NCBI RefSeq assembly: GCF_037975245.1
Contig: NC_092567.1
Location: 19,164,876-19,228,875, forward strand
Reading direction: 5' to 3'
DNA: 64,000 nucleotides
Source: Apostichopus japonicus
Lineage: Eukaryota > Echinodermata > Holothuroidea > Aspidochirotida > Stichopodidae
Position 1 is the stretch's first letter, and each line of letters opens with the position of its first letter. A model generated the notes under the pieces. It was not told the DNA's origin. It ran no database searches and saw nothing but the letters and a program-made list of their open reading frames with translations. Below, one piece after another: positions 25,601 to 53,184 of this stretch. The position numbers and the translations under genes are program-made.

Positions 25601-28600
25601 GAGGGAAGGGGGGGGGAATGATTCGAAGGAACCCGTTCAGGGTCTATGTAATGCTGAAAGGGCCTTTTTTCTTTTAACATATATTTATACCTAAAGATCT
25701 CCGAGTTCATTCCTATAAAGGAAGTTTGTTCTGTGAATTGCTGTTTACGTCTGTCACACTTTCTGCTGACATCACATAAATTTTGTGAATGTCTTGAACA
25801 GGTCAAATAAAGAAATGTGGCAACATGAACTAGCAGGTTTGATATTTTTATTCCTTTTCAATCCATTGCTCTTGGATTATTCCTGGTAGATATAAAATTT
25901 CTTCAGATCATCCATTACATTGCCAATTTAGACTTTAAGCCATGAGTACAAAAGTATGAATACCAGTAAAAAGAAGAAAAATTATACTTTCTAAGAATAT
26001 CAGTACAAGAAAAATGCTCCATGAGTTAGAACTATAACCTAATCTTAAGCTAGTATCTATATACTAGGTTCTCATATTGCCAGCAGTATGATTATAAATC
26101 TGTGAGTGCAATTGAAAGCAAATGGGCAATTAAATAGAAAAACAAGAATGAGTATGGAATCAAAACAAGTCTGCTGCCACCATGATAATAAATATTCTCA
26201 CCCAACGAATGTTCCTTGGTTTTCAGTGCCTTCTCCGAAAGGAAGATCTTGAACAGTGGTGAAAAGTCCTCGTTGGTTCTTATGGCATCCTGTTTGGTAG
26301 GGTCATACTGACAAAAAGGAAAGAGATAATTAACAGCTTCGTCACAAGATATTGAACAAAACGAAAGATCACAGAACTGACGGCTGACTGTGACTTGGGA
26401 GCTCAGTCACTTTATCATTAAGCCAGAAATTATGACACATACTGGTCTTGCTGTTGACTTTTCCTTCAATTATGATGTTGCCAGATATCGGATACCTTTG
26501 ACCATGTTGCCACGGAAACATGCACTAGCTGCCTGCCAAATCAACACTAGATCCATTCAGGTTAAATGTTTACATTTTCCATGCCCTGGCTTAAATTGGT
26601 GGGGTCAGCAACTTGCTGACAGCAATGATTACAAGATGAAATCTATTTCCGCACGAATTTGACACCTTCAAAGTCCCTCTTTTGTCCAAAATGTAGAAAC
26701 TTGTGTCCTGCCTGTCAGGCTACTTGCATACATGTAGGTCAATATTCATGAATACAGTTTACTATTCTGCATATTGAAATATCTCACATGCCAACACTCT
26801 TCCATAACATGTGGGCTGTCTATTTATCACTCTGATGACATGTACAGTAAGAAGTAAAACAGGAAAAAACAGGAATTCTGGAAGATTGTTTTTTTTTTTA
26901 AGTGGGGGGGGGGGACAAGAATTCCATCCTGAAATATAACAAAAATATTCTTACCAGAAGGTCAGAGTTGATCAAGACCCTATTCAGTCCCTTCACGGCA
27001 TGTGCAGCATAGCACCATGTGTCACAGTTACTGCACTTGTACACAACCCAATCAGAAGTTGTCTTTGCTTGTATCAGGCATTCCTGTTCCTGAAATACAA
27101 GAAAATAATGAAGAAGGATACATGTAATGCTGCTAAAGAAATAGTTCAAAAAAAGTAACAAGTGTCAATTTTTGCTGTCACCCATGAATTCCATACCCCC
27201 CCCCACCTTGTCTCTTTATAAATTAGCTTCATGATGAAGATGAATTCAGTTCTTTGCTCTCATTAAACCCCACTCACCCCCCCCCCAACCCCCACTTTCA
27301 TCTCTTTCTTCTGTCACTTTCCTCCTATTTTGTATGGCTTACAAACATGGTTGGCTGACTTAAATCACATCCATGTAAATCACATACAGTAGTTCAATTG
27401 CTTGATATTTTTTGAAAATATAAATCACAGATTTAAATCTTTCACAAATCTGGTTAAAAAAAATATATGAACATTATGAAAATAAGAACAGAAATAGTGA
27501 TTTATACTTTCTCAGATCCCTTATTTAACAAGTTAAAAACTTGCAAAAGTGGTATATACAACTTAATTTAAGGTTATTAACTTAATAAACTTATTATGGA
27601 CAAGCAACTTTACAGGATGGCCAAGTATCTTAGAAGCATGACCATTTTCACCTTGAAGTATTCATAATTAATCATCAGATCAGTCAATATTAACATAATT
27701 TAACAGTCACTTTTGAGATCATATTTTCATATAAAAGGTTTTGCACTGGTCATTAAAATTTCTCACATCTTGTGGCAGCAAAAGGACAAGTGATGATACT
27801 TGCTGTGAGGGCCTACTTTATTTAACATGTATATTTAACATGCTTTTTGTATTTAACATGTAATTAACATACATGTATTTAACATGCTTTTTGTATTTAA
27901 CATGTATTAAACATGCTTTATTTAACATGTAAGTATAAGTACAGATGATTATGTGTAAGTATAAACTTCACTGAAATTACTCTACAATTCAGGCTTCAGT
28001 ACTCCAGTAAATTGAAAGTACTGTATGAAACTTGGTGTTCTGCGTTAGGGATGCACCGGATCCAAATTTTTGGATCCGGCCGGAACCAGATTTTGCTGGA
28101 TAGTACATGAAATCCGGCCGGATTTTATCCGGCCGGAACCGGATTTTTACATTACACAAAAGAAAATCATTAATAAGAAGTAGAAGTAAGGAGCAAATCT
28201 TAGGTGAGGTATACACATATTATAAAGAAGGTGATCAAATTAAAACCCCATTTATGAGATTAAATATGACTTGAAGTGGTGTAATCTACATTCTTTAATA
28301 AAATAACAACAATATAATTGTTGACAAAGCTTGATACAGTATGTAAATTTGTTTGCTGGAAAAATACTGCATACTACCTATGAAGTTTGTTTTAAAACGG
28401 GAAGCTACATTTCACATATCTCATACTTTTTACTGAATAAAAAGATTATTTAATTGTTGTAATAACACTACTATCTGGATTTAGAATTGTCTTTTATTAT
28501 TCATTATTTGGTAACAAATTTTTACACATAAAAATTCAGAGAAAACATGAATGCGAACAATAATGGGAAAGTAAAGATTCAATGGAACAGTATTTTGACT

Positions 28601-30066
28601 GATAGGCTAACTTGCTAAGTATATGAATGGTCTATTTTAACTGCACAATATTAAACTGATGAAGGCTGCAAGAAATGATTTCACTGCAAACTGTATATGT
28701 TGTATATAGCTTCATATTATTACAGTAGTTGTATTATTTTGGTTGATCTTTAGAAACAGTGGGTCAGACCATAATTTTTGGAAATAGTTTACATTGATTT
28801 TAGTTAATACCAACACCTTTTTAAGGAATAATTCAGGCCAGATTTTGAAAAAGATCCGACCAGATTTTGAAAAAGATCCGGCCGGATTTTGAGAAATATC
28901 CGGCCGGAACCGGAACCGGATAATTCCTCACTATCCTGCCGGATAGTCCGGCAGGACCGGATATCCGGTGCATCCCTATTCTGCGTTGTTAGAATATATT
29001 CTGTATACTGTAGTCAGAACCGTGGCCAGAATATAATCTTGTCAATGATAGAACAGACCACAATTAAAGTGTAAAGTACTGTATACTATACTATAACTTA
29101 ATTGTGATTCAAGGTTTAGTACATTTCAGTAGATCAGTGCTAACTTTCAGTAGCAACAGAGCTACACCTATGTCCCTCTTGGCTTCTCATACATTAAATA
29201 GAAAAGGTTGCAGGAGCAATGTAAGACAGTGAAACAGTATTCTCCTCTCTCCATCCAATTACCCCCCCCCCCACAAAAAAAAAAGCCTCAGAAAATGGAA
29301 GGTATACAAAAGGCAGGAAATTGGAGTACAAAAGAGATTGTTATTCTCAAAACCACAGACTCAAGCACAACATGTTGCCTCCAACATCAAACAGCTTTTA
29401 AACCAGTACTCAAACAATGGATAATACAGGTCTATTAAGTCAGTTAGTGGCAGTCAATTTTATTAATGTGGTGCAACCACAGCAAACTTTTTTTGGATCT
29501 GTTTATCAATGCTATCAAAAGCTTTGTGGAAAAGTAAGCTTTGTGGGCAAACTTGTACTAAATTATACAAGTTGAGTATTTGATCAGAAGTATTCAAGGG
29601 TCAACACAAGTTCCCAAATGACAGACACACAAAGTTCATCATGTCATGAAATACTTTTTTTTTTAACAATCCGACATAATTTTTTTTTAAATCTCATTTC
29701 TTTTTATCTTTTTAAAACAATCACTAATCCTGCTCACAAAGATCTAAGTAAATACCAGTCCCTCCTGATCCTCCTTCTCCAATTTAAAGAAAATCAATAT
29801 CGGAAACAGAGTGGCCCACCGCATTTTAATTACATCATTAAGCAGATGCTAACCTTTACCGGCAGAAGGATCCCCTAGGATGCTACATTTTTTAAACTTA
29901 CCTTTGATATTCCACCTAAATCAAGTTGAACTTCCGATATATTTCCTTCGAAGAACGGAACAGAGTTAGCTAACGGGGGCAGCAGAAGACTTGAAACATT
30001 GACTGGTTGTTGGTCCCCTCTGATATGAAGAACGATATTCAAACACTCACAAGATAACCGGGCCAT
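15845..30066 (-). CDS. AKT1S1: PRAS40 (proline-rich AKT1 substrate 1) orthologue, 11 coding exons, 413 aa
   Basis: Exons in transcription order: 30066-29902, 27089-26955, 26307-26202, 24801-24690, 23139-23062, 22376-22255, 19627-19530, 18487-18418, 17478-17401, 16610-16474, 15985-15845. All introns are GT-AG, all phases agree, and the sum is 1242 nt. PRAS40 is an Akt substrate that binds Raptor and inhibits mTORC1, and phosphorylation with 14-3-3 binding releases it. Seen here: Cys motifs at C6/C8 and C74/C77/C81, a predicted coiled coil at about 148-205, an acidic stretch at 210-229 followed by RKSS, a TOS-like FDLED at 298-302, SVPISMPVW at 341-349 (matching the mammalian mTORC1-site block), and RPRLNT at 399-404, an RxRxxT Akt site equivalent to human T246. 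The mammalian protein is about 256 aa, so the N-terminal half is an extension or was lost in vertebrates. Identity of the C-terminal half is near certain. Membership of exons 1-6 rests on phase continuity and a C-YAAH block. Confidence 0.9.
17401..17478 (-). CDS. AKT1S1: PRAS40 exon 9 with TOS-like motif
   Basis: Codes for residues 297-321, containing LFDLEDFEKD and PFFESDDESSTD. FDLED fits the TOR-signalling motif class (aromatic F followed by an acidic/hydrophobic pattern, as in FDIDL of S6K, FEMDI of 4E-BP and FVMDE of PRAS40) that docks on Raptor. The following PFFESDDESSTD corresponds to the conserved acidic Ser-rich stretch after TOS in mammalian PRAS40. Confidence 0.88.
18772..19119 (+). 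mobile_element. TTAA-flanked MITE, copy A (PRAS40 intron 7)
   Basis: Starts TTAAAGGCATTGAAGACTCG and ends CGAGTCTTCAATGCCT plus TTCA (the right TTAA is mutated). The ends are ~16-bp terminal inverted repeats. The interior (CACCATCATCGATCCCAG and on) matches copies B and C. No coding capacity. Confidence 0.92.
22255..26307 (-). CDS. AKT1S1: PRAS40 coding exons 3-6, coiled-coil and acidic linker
   Basis: Exons 26307-26202, 24801-24690, 23139-23062 and 22376-22255 code for residues 101-239. Residues about 148-205 are rich in E, K, Q, A and L with heptad-like spacing (QLQDQLTKYLAREKTAVDER and on), so a coiled coil is likely. Exon 6 is acidic (SDEE) and ends in RKSSVIRRP, a basophilic kinase-type site. 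I know of no vertebrate PRAS40 counterpart for this part. It could mediate oligomerisation or partner binding; that is inference. Confidence 0.75.
23241..24487 (-). mobile_element. Helitron-like non-autonomous element
   Basis: On the minus strand it begins with TC directly after A (A|TCATTTTTAGCTC) and ends with hairpin GCACCATTGGTGC, T, then CTAG before T. This fits 5'-TC...CTRR-3' inserted between A and T. The interior has GGTCA/TGACC-rich text like 1-1250 and a palindrome ACCAGCATGCTGGT near the 5' end. No helicase is encoded. An alternative is a foldback element with GCTCATACC/GGTATGAGC ends. Confidence 0.5.
26955..27089 (-). CDS. AKT1S1: PRAS40 coding exon 2, cysteine-rich block
   Basis: This 135-nt exon is phase 0 at both ends and gives residues 56-100, including YKCSNCDTWCYAAH. 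The C-YAAH part resembles the CAYAAH stretch near the N-terminus of mammalian PRAS40 as I remember it. It is the only sequence link between this N-terminal half and the vertebrate protein. The CSNC pair reads like half a zinc ribbon. Confidence 0.75.
27818..27935. repeat. TTTAACATG tandem block
   Basis: About eight TTTAACATG or ATTAACAT words separated by short spacers, with one higher-order repeat TTTAACATGCTTTTTGTA. Confidence 0.85.
28046..28978. mobile_element. Non-autonomous hAT transposon, 933 bp, perfect TSD
   Basis: Terminal inverted repeats TAGGGATGCACCGGAT and ATCCGGTGCATCCCTA match over 16 bp. The flanks are identical 8-bp duplications TTCTGCGT (28038-28045 and 28979-28986), diagnostic of hAT. 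Subterminal ATCCGGCCGGA words repeat at both ends. The middle is AT-rich without a transposase. It lies in PRAS40 intron 1. Confidence 0.95.
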
Positions 30067-30071
30067 ATCAC
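29902..30071 (-). CDS. AKT1S1: PRAS40 coding exon 1 (start codon exon)
   Basis: The exon follows a TTGCAG acceptor, has five untranslated bases, then ATG at 30066, and ends at donor GTAAGT. It codes for 55 residues beginning MARLSCECLNIVLH. The C6-x-C8 pair could pair with the CxxC of exon 2 in a zinc site. The start is chosen because it is the first ATG after the acceptor and the reading frame continues in phase through all ten later exons. Confidence 0.75.
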
Positions 30072-31747
30072 CTGCAAGAAACAACAATCAAAAATGAAAA
30101 ACAAGCAAACTTACAATTTAACAACATTTGAGAAGTTTGGCATACTTTCTGTTGCTACATGTTAAAATCATGAAATCCTTTAAAGTGTGTCATGTTACTG
30201 CACTACAGGTTCATAAAACATCCCTCAAGTGTACTATGTCATCCAATAGTCTATGTTCTGTGGTCGAGTTCACATAAGTAAACACTGACAAAGCTAGCTT
30301 ACTAATGATATAATAAATAGTATATGTGTTGTTTATATACTTTACATAGGCCCTAATGTTAGGTATGTCCTCAATTGGCTGAACAGTAAAGACTAATTAT
30401 CATTTAATGATTTATTAAGGAATGAAAATTACTATTTAATGCCGCATTCCCTTATTGCAGTATTTGTGCATGCACTTTTTGGGTAACTGTAATAACTAAC
30501 CTAGATGCTGTTAGAGCATGCTCGTTTTTTTTTTTTTTTTAAAATTTGTTGCGCTGCCTAGTATAGTCTGTATTGCGAAGTTTGGAACTCTGCGAAGTTT
30601 GGACACTCTAAGAAGTACAGGATTTCACCATGACAACCTACAGTATGAGCCAAATTTCACCAAAAAGTATGAAGCTACAGTTATTTTCTCTCCAAAATGA
30701 CCTGTGTGCAAGAAAGTACTTACATATTTGTCAATAAAATGACAGAGATCTATGAAGTCTGTTATAATTACTGAACGAGCAACTGCGCCACCAATTTTAT
30801 CACCAGTGCCACACTGTGGGTTGGGTATCCAAACTTCGCAATACTCTAGCAAAGAAATACCAGTTCCACAATCACAAAGAATTTTCTTGGAATACAACGT
30901 GAAAACAGTTTGCAGGAAAGAAAGTTTGGCCGTGTATCGTAATATAACCCAATTCTCCCACCATATCAAGTATATGTTCAGGTGATATAGACCAGAAGAT
31001 CTAGTTTTGGAGTGTTTCAAGGCTTAGGTGTCTGAACTTCGAAGTTACCATGCTATTACAATGTGAACTGAATATGGAACCAAACAAAATTGAGACCACT
31101 TAGCCTGGCCTAACATTGGAAGCATCTGTGAATTGAGTCATTTAAGTTAAGGAATACCACTACCTTTAGGCTTATACCTAGCCATGAGTTAAACTGTTAC
31201 TAGTAGTAGTAGTGTTACTGTTAGTGTTACAATAGTCTAGACTAGTAGTATTACTGTTAGTGTTAGTTACTGTACTGTTACTAGACCAACAGTCACTGAG
31301 ACTAAAGGAATATTAACAAACCTTGAATTTTGATCTGATGATTAACAAGGCTATTAGAATGTAGATATCACTGTTCAGTCCCAAAACTGCTGCTAGTGAT
31401 GAACTGATTCATGACACTACTGTAAACTCTTGGTACGGTATAGGAACATTATTAGTACTTTTTGTATATATAATAAACCTATGGCCTAACAATTGTAGGC
31501 CTATACACTGTATCGTATGTACAGTCGTACGTGAAAAACAGCAGGCATGCACTGTGTGATTCATGGAAAATTCCAGGCAAACCCTGAAGGCTGAATTACC
31601 ACAAGGACTGAGCCGACTCAATAACACAATCTTCTCTGAAACGCGGGCATCAGTTTGATCACTACTCTACAAAGTTGTATTCTCCGCACTTGACTAAAAT
31701 ACTAAGCTTGCAAGCAATGCCAAGTTGATAAAATCAGTATTACTCAC

Positions 31748-31860
31748 CTCAAATGATGCAATTTATCTGCACGTCTCAGAGGCCTCGTATCACGAGACTT
31801 CTTCTTTGGCTAGTCAACGCGCCTGCGGTTTGATGTTGTACGCACGTACGTACGTACCTA
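31748..31860 (-). other. AKT1S1: Possible non-coding first exon and start region of PRAS40
   Basis: Read on the minus strand, the sequence just above 31748 ends in TTTGAG and is followed by the strong donor GTGAGTA. The coding exon 1 starts with an acceptor and only five untranslated bases, so an upstream 5'UTR exon is required. This is the best donor before the LARGE locus. The upper boundary is not visible; the tandem CGTACGTACGTAC around 31845-31858 may be near the start site. RNA evidence would decide. Confidence 0.4.
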
Positions 31861-32039
31861 ATTATCAATGTAAGCACCAAACTGAAGCTATCCCCATATG
31901 TATCACCAGATTCATCAACAGATTCATTCCAGCGAGCCATTCTCAAATGGCACCCCCGATTTCTCCCCCAGCGGATTCCAGTTGTGTCACCAGACACTTG
32001 GAAGTGGTGTTTGTGTATGATGGGGGAGGGGGTGGGAAG

Positions 32040-32212
32040 GGGCAGTGGCGGAGTGTCCATACAGTCGGGGGGGGGGCGAATGCCCCCCCTGAAGGACTCA
32101 AATGGGGTTTTCTGACTTGCGGAGCGGGGGGCGGAACGATACTTCCGCCCCCCATATTTTTCACTGGGGGCTGGCGCCCCCAGCCCCCCGGTTCCTACGC
32201 CCTTGTGTAGCA
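32040..32212. mobile_element. Fragment of a CAGTGGCGGA-type element
   Basis: Begins CAGTGGCGGAGTG and ends CCGGTTCCTACGCCCTTG, with G- and C-rich blocks (GGCGAATGCCCCCC, GGCGCCCCCAGCCCC) between. Similar ends appear at 59296 (CAGTGGCGGATCCAGG) and 63300 (CTACGCCACTGG). The family is not resolved. Confidence 0.45.
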
Positions 32213-32246
32213 GAATACTTGGTCAAAAGTTGTGTGTATTCATTCC

Positions 32247-32341
32247 TGTGTAAAAGTAATTTGGCCTGACGTTTCAATCCTAGCAGGATATTCTAAAGAG
32301 GCTAAATGCATCAAAACGTCAAGCCAACTTACTTTCACACA
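32247..32341. mobile_element. Short foldback element, second member of the GGCCTGACGTTT family
   Basis: TGTGTAAAAGTAATTTGGCC and TGACGTTT at the left pair with AAAACGTCAAGCC and AACTTACTTTCACACA at the right (arms ~29 bp, a few mismatches). The centre CAATCCTAGCAGGAT matches the 13838 element. Confidence 0.75.
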
Positions 32342-33474
32342 TTCTCTTACACAGGCTCTCTAGTGCATATAAGCAGTTTGCTAACAGTTTTAATTTATTT
32401 TGTATACCTTCCTGTCTAACTTTTGGTCATTGCAAACGTCATATGGAGGGAGGGGACACTATGCACCCACCCACCCCTAGCGACGTCACAGTCAGATTCA
32501 TCCCAATATTGAGAGTAATCACAAGAGCCTTCCGATCCTCAGTGCATATATTCCCAGATTGAGAGTTATACATAGATCAAGCATATTTATCAATGGTAAC
32601 GCGTACGACCTAACTTGGGTGAACTCGGATGAACAAAGGTGTTAACAATTTACCAAGAAAATCGTATTGACGTGTTTCAATATTGCCTTAAGAATGATAT
32701 AAGACGTTCGTAGATAACATTCTAAAACTACTTAGTTGTATCATATTTAAATCCTTTTATGTAAAATTTTCGGTCTATGTCACATATTTTCTACACAATT
32801 AGTTTCGCAAAACTGATATTTGTAATGTCCATGTACTTAACTAAAGTTAAATCACTTATGTTGGTAGGCTAGCCCCATATGTCGTACGGTAGACCTGCTA
32901 TTTATCATTAAGGTTACGAAGTCTTAAGAAACATCAGTTCTGAATCAGGCTAGTAGTACTAACAGCAAACGTTAGTCCAAAGAATGCTATTTCTTAGCCA
33001 GTAGTCTGTTAATTGTTATGCATACAGAATAAATATATAGGTCCTATATGTACAGTATGATTATAAACTGCTTAGGCCAGAAGTACTGTAATGAAGTACT
33101 GTACATGCAAATTGCTATGTAAATACCACCGTGATTTTCGTTACTGAAATTGAAAAGGCCTCAGTGCAGTGTTCCAACGTGAAATGCCCAAATAGCACTT
33201 TCTAGACATCTAACAAGAAATTACAAGTTATTCACAAACCCCAAAAGAATGTTTTCACATCTCAAACATTCTGCACAGAAAGGTCAAAGAGCAGAATTTC
33301 CTTCCAAGGACACTTACTATAAAAATCAAGTTTTCAATACTTGAATTGCTTTCCTTAAGAAATGTCTGTAGTCCTAACAGTTGTAAGTGATAATGTTCAA
33401 AATTGTACGAAAGTTAATAATGTTTCTAATTTTGTAGTGATTTACACTCTAATTATCTCTTTTTGTCAATGTAG
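32342..33474. other. PRAS40-LARGE divergent intergenic region
   Basis: The region between the divergent genes has no coding exon. It should contain the LARGE promoter and any LARGE 5'UTR exon. No TATA box, CpG island or start site can be fixed by eye. Confidence 0.4.
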
Positions 33475-33511
33475 GAAAGATGATTTTTGCAACTCCTTTT
33501 GAGCATCAACA

Positions 33512-51026
<17,515 letters not shown>

Positions 51027-51840
51027 CAGAAAGTGAGGAAAGTTTCTCAACTACGGTCTTTGTTGCCATGGAGAACGTGACTGCGAACAGACAGTCGTGG
51101 AAAGTCTGAGAGGTACAGCTTTGCTAAGATGGAGTACGTGGCTGTTTGTCATACGTAACAGAAAACCAGAAACGGTTTTGATAGAACCGTTTTGTTGCCA
51201 TGAAGAAGTACATGGCTGTCAGTAGATAGGACACATAGAGTTCAGGGAATATTTTAGAGAGAGAGTTTTTGCTTCCTTGAAGTAAGTTACTCGTTGTCCT
51301 AGGTAACAGAGGGTCATGGAAATGTTTTAGATGGAGAGTTGTTGCTTCCTTAGAGTAAGTTACTCGTTGTCCTAGGTAACAGGGAGTCATGGAAATGTTT
51401 TAGATGGAGAGTTGTTGCTTCCTTAGAGTAAGTTACTCGTTGTCCTAGGTAATAGGGAGTCATGGAAATGTTTTAGATGGAGAGTTCTTGCTTCCTTGAA
51501 GTTAGTTACTAGTAGTCCTAGGTAACAGAAAGTCATGGAAATGTTTAAAGAGAGATTTTTTGCTTCCTTGGAGTAAGAAAGTTACTAGTAGTCCTATGTA
51601 ACAGGGAGTCATGGAATGTTTTAGAGAGAGAGTTTTTGCTTCCTTGACGTAAGTTACAAATAGTCCAAGGTAAACAGAGAGTTCAGGAAATGTTTTAGAT
51701 GGAGAGTTTTTGCTTCCTTGAAGTTACTGACTCGTTGTCCTAGGTAACAGGGTCATTGAAATGTTTTATAGAGAGAGTTATTGCTTCCTTGGAGTAAATG
51801 ACTACTAGTCTTAGGTAACAGAGTAAGGGAAAATTGATGA

Positions 51841-52815
51841 GGACAGTTTTTCTTTTCTTATAGTTTTGCCATTGCCTGTTGGTGTGGGGTAACAGAAAAG
51901 TTAGGACATGTTTTAAAACTTAAAAGAGAGTTTTGCTGCCTAGGTGTATATGGCCATTAGTAATGTAAGTAGCAGAAAGGTAGGGAAGATTAACTTAATG
52001 GTAACAAGTCTTCATTTAATTTATTATTGAACTTTAAAACTTTTTTTGATAACTTCAACCATATGTACTTAAATCTCAGACAAGGTGCAAGTTTTGCAAA
52101 TTAACTCAAATTTGTTTTCCTCAAATAACTTTATCGTTAAACATGTCCAAATGCCTTGAACGGTATCACTGTCCAGGGGGAAATTTATTTCTGACAAATG
52201 AATGAAGATCGAGATGAAGATTACTGAGTTATTCTGGTATAATTTTTTCATGCAATTCCTTCATTATATTTTTGAGATATTGAAAGCTGAAATATGTCAC
52301 AGTTTGTACATACCATAAGCGAACTGGAACAGTTGTGATGTCATAGTTACACGCTGAAAGCAGAAAGATTTATTTTTCCTTATGTTTTGGTTATACTGTA
52401 TTGTTTTACCTTGGATTGGATGTGGTTCCAACTTTGTCTGAGGGGATGTGAAGTTCACAATACCCCGAATGACTGAAGTGTATTCATATGTTAATAAAAT
52501 CACAATTTTGAAGAAGAAAATTTGATGCACATTTTAAAGGAAAACATAAAACGGAAACTTGTTGGTGTGCATCTATGACATCACACCTGTTTGCTTCAAG
52601 TTCACTTTTGGTGCAAAAATGTCAACTTTAAATGTTGTTATCTCAAAGTAAAATAAAAGAAGGAATTTTAATGCAAAATTGCACCAAGATGTTTAGAATA
52701 TGTTCCACCTTCATCAGCCAAAACTAACTTTTACCTCTGGACTAACCATTCAATGATGAGGATTTTTGTCTCCAATTGCTAAAAGAGCAGTTACTAAGCA
52801 TTTGCTAACATAGCA
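51841..52815. other. Presumed LARGE 3'UTR and flank
   Basis: AT-rich. AATAAA at 52493-52498 is a candidate poly(A) signal; another stands at 54604-54609. Neither can be chosen without transcripts. Confidence 0.3.
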
Positions 52816-53184
52816 TTAAAGGATGTGAAGACTCGCGCAAAAAGAAACATCTAATGAGGATAATCTGACCTAGTTTTGTATGAGATGTAACAGAAGTGTT
52901 AAACACCACCATCGATCCCAGTAAATACGCACACAGCTTGCTACCATCGGTAATTAGACACTAGTGTACAGTCAGTACAAACAGCTGCGGTCAATACCCA
53001 CAGCACAGTGTACAAACAAGACAGCGATGGACATCTCAGGTCCAGCTAGAGATAACAAGGTATCACATTTCATTACTGTCTGCATTTTGTAGCGACACAA
53101 AAAAAAACGTCACTTGCAAGCAACGGAAAGTTAACTTTTTCAGATGGTCGCACGGGGTTTGAAGCGAGTCTTCAATGCCTTTAA
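52816..53184 (+). mobile_element. TTAA-flanked MITE, copy C (downstream of LARGE)
   Basis: TTAAAGGATGTGAAGACTCG at the left and GCGAGTCTTCAATGCCTTTAA-type right end. The interior aligns with copies A and B at high identity by eye. Confidence 0.93.

Larger units (their letters stand above)
16611..29901. other. PRAS40 introns: content overview
   Basis: The introns hold a TTAA-flanked MITE (18772-19119), degenerate ~200-bp units with C-rich tails near 20320, 20530 and 20740, a Helitron-like element (23241-24487), a TTTAACATG tandem block (27818-27935) and a hAT element (28046-28978). Short AT-rich or AATC-type simple repeats lie at 19650-19760 and 24818-24905. Long G or C runs occur at 20826-20845, 22563-22590, 26900-26920 and 27280-27290. 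I see no other coding exon that keeps phase. Confidence 0.6.
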
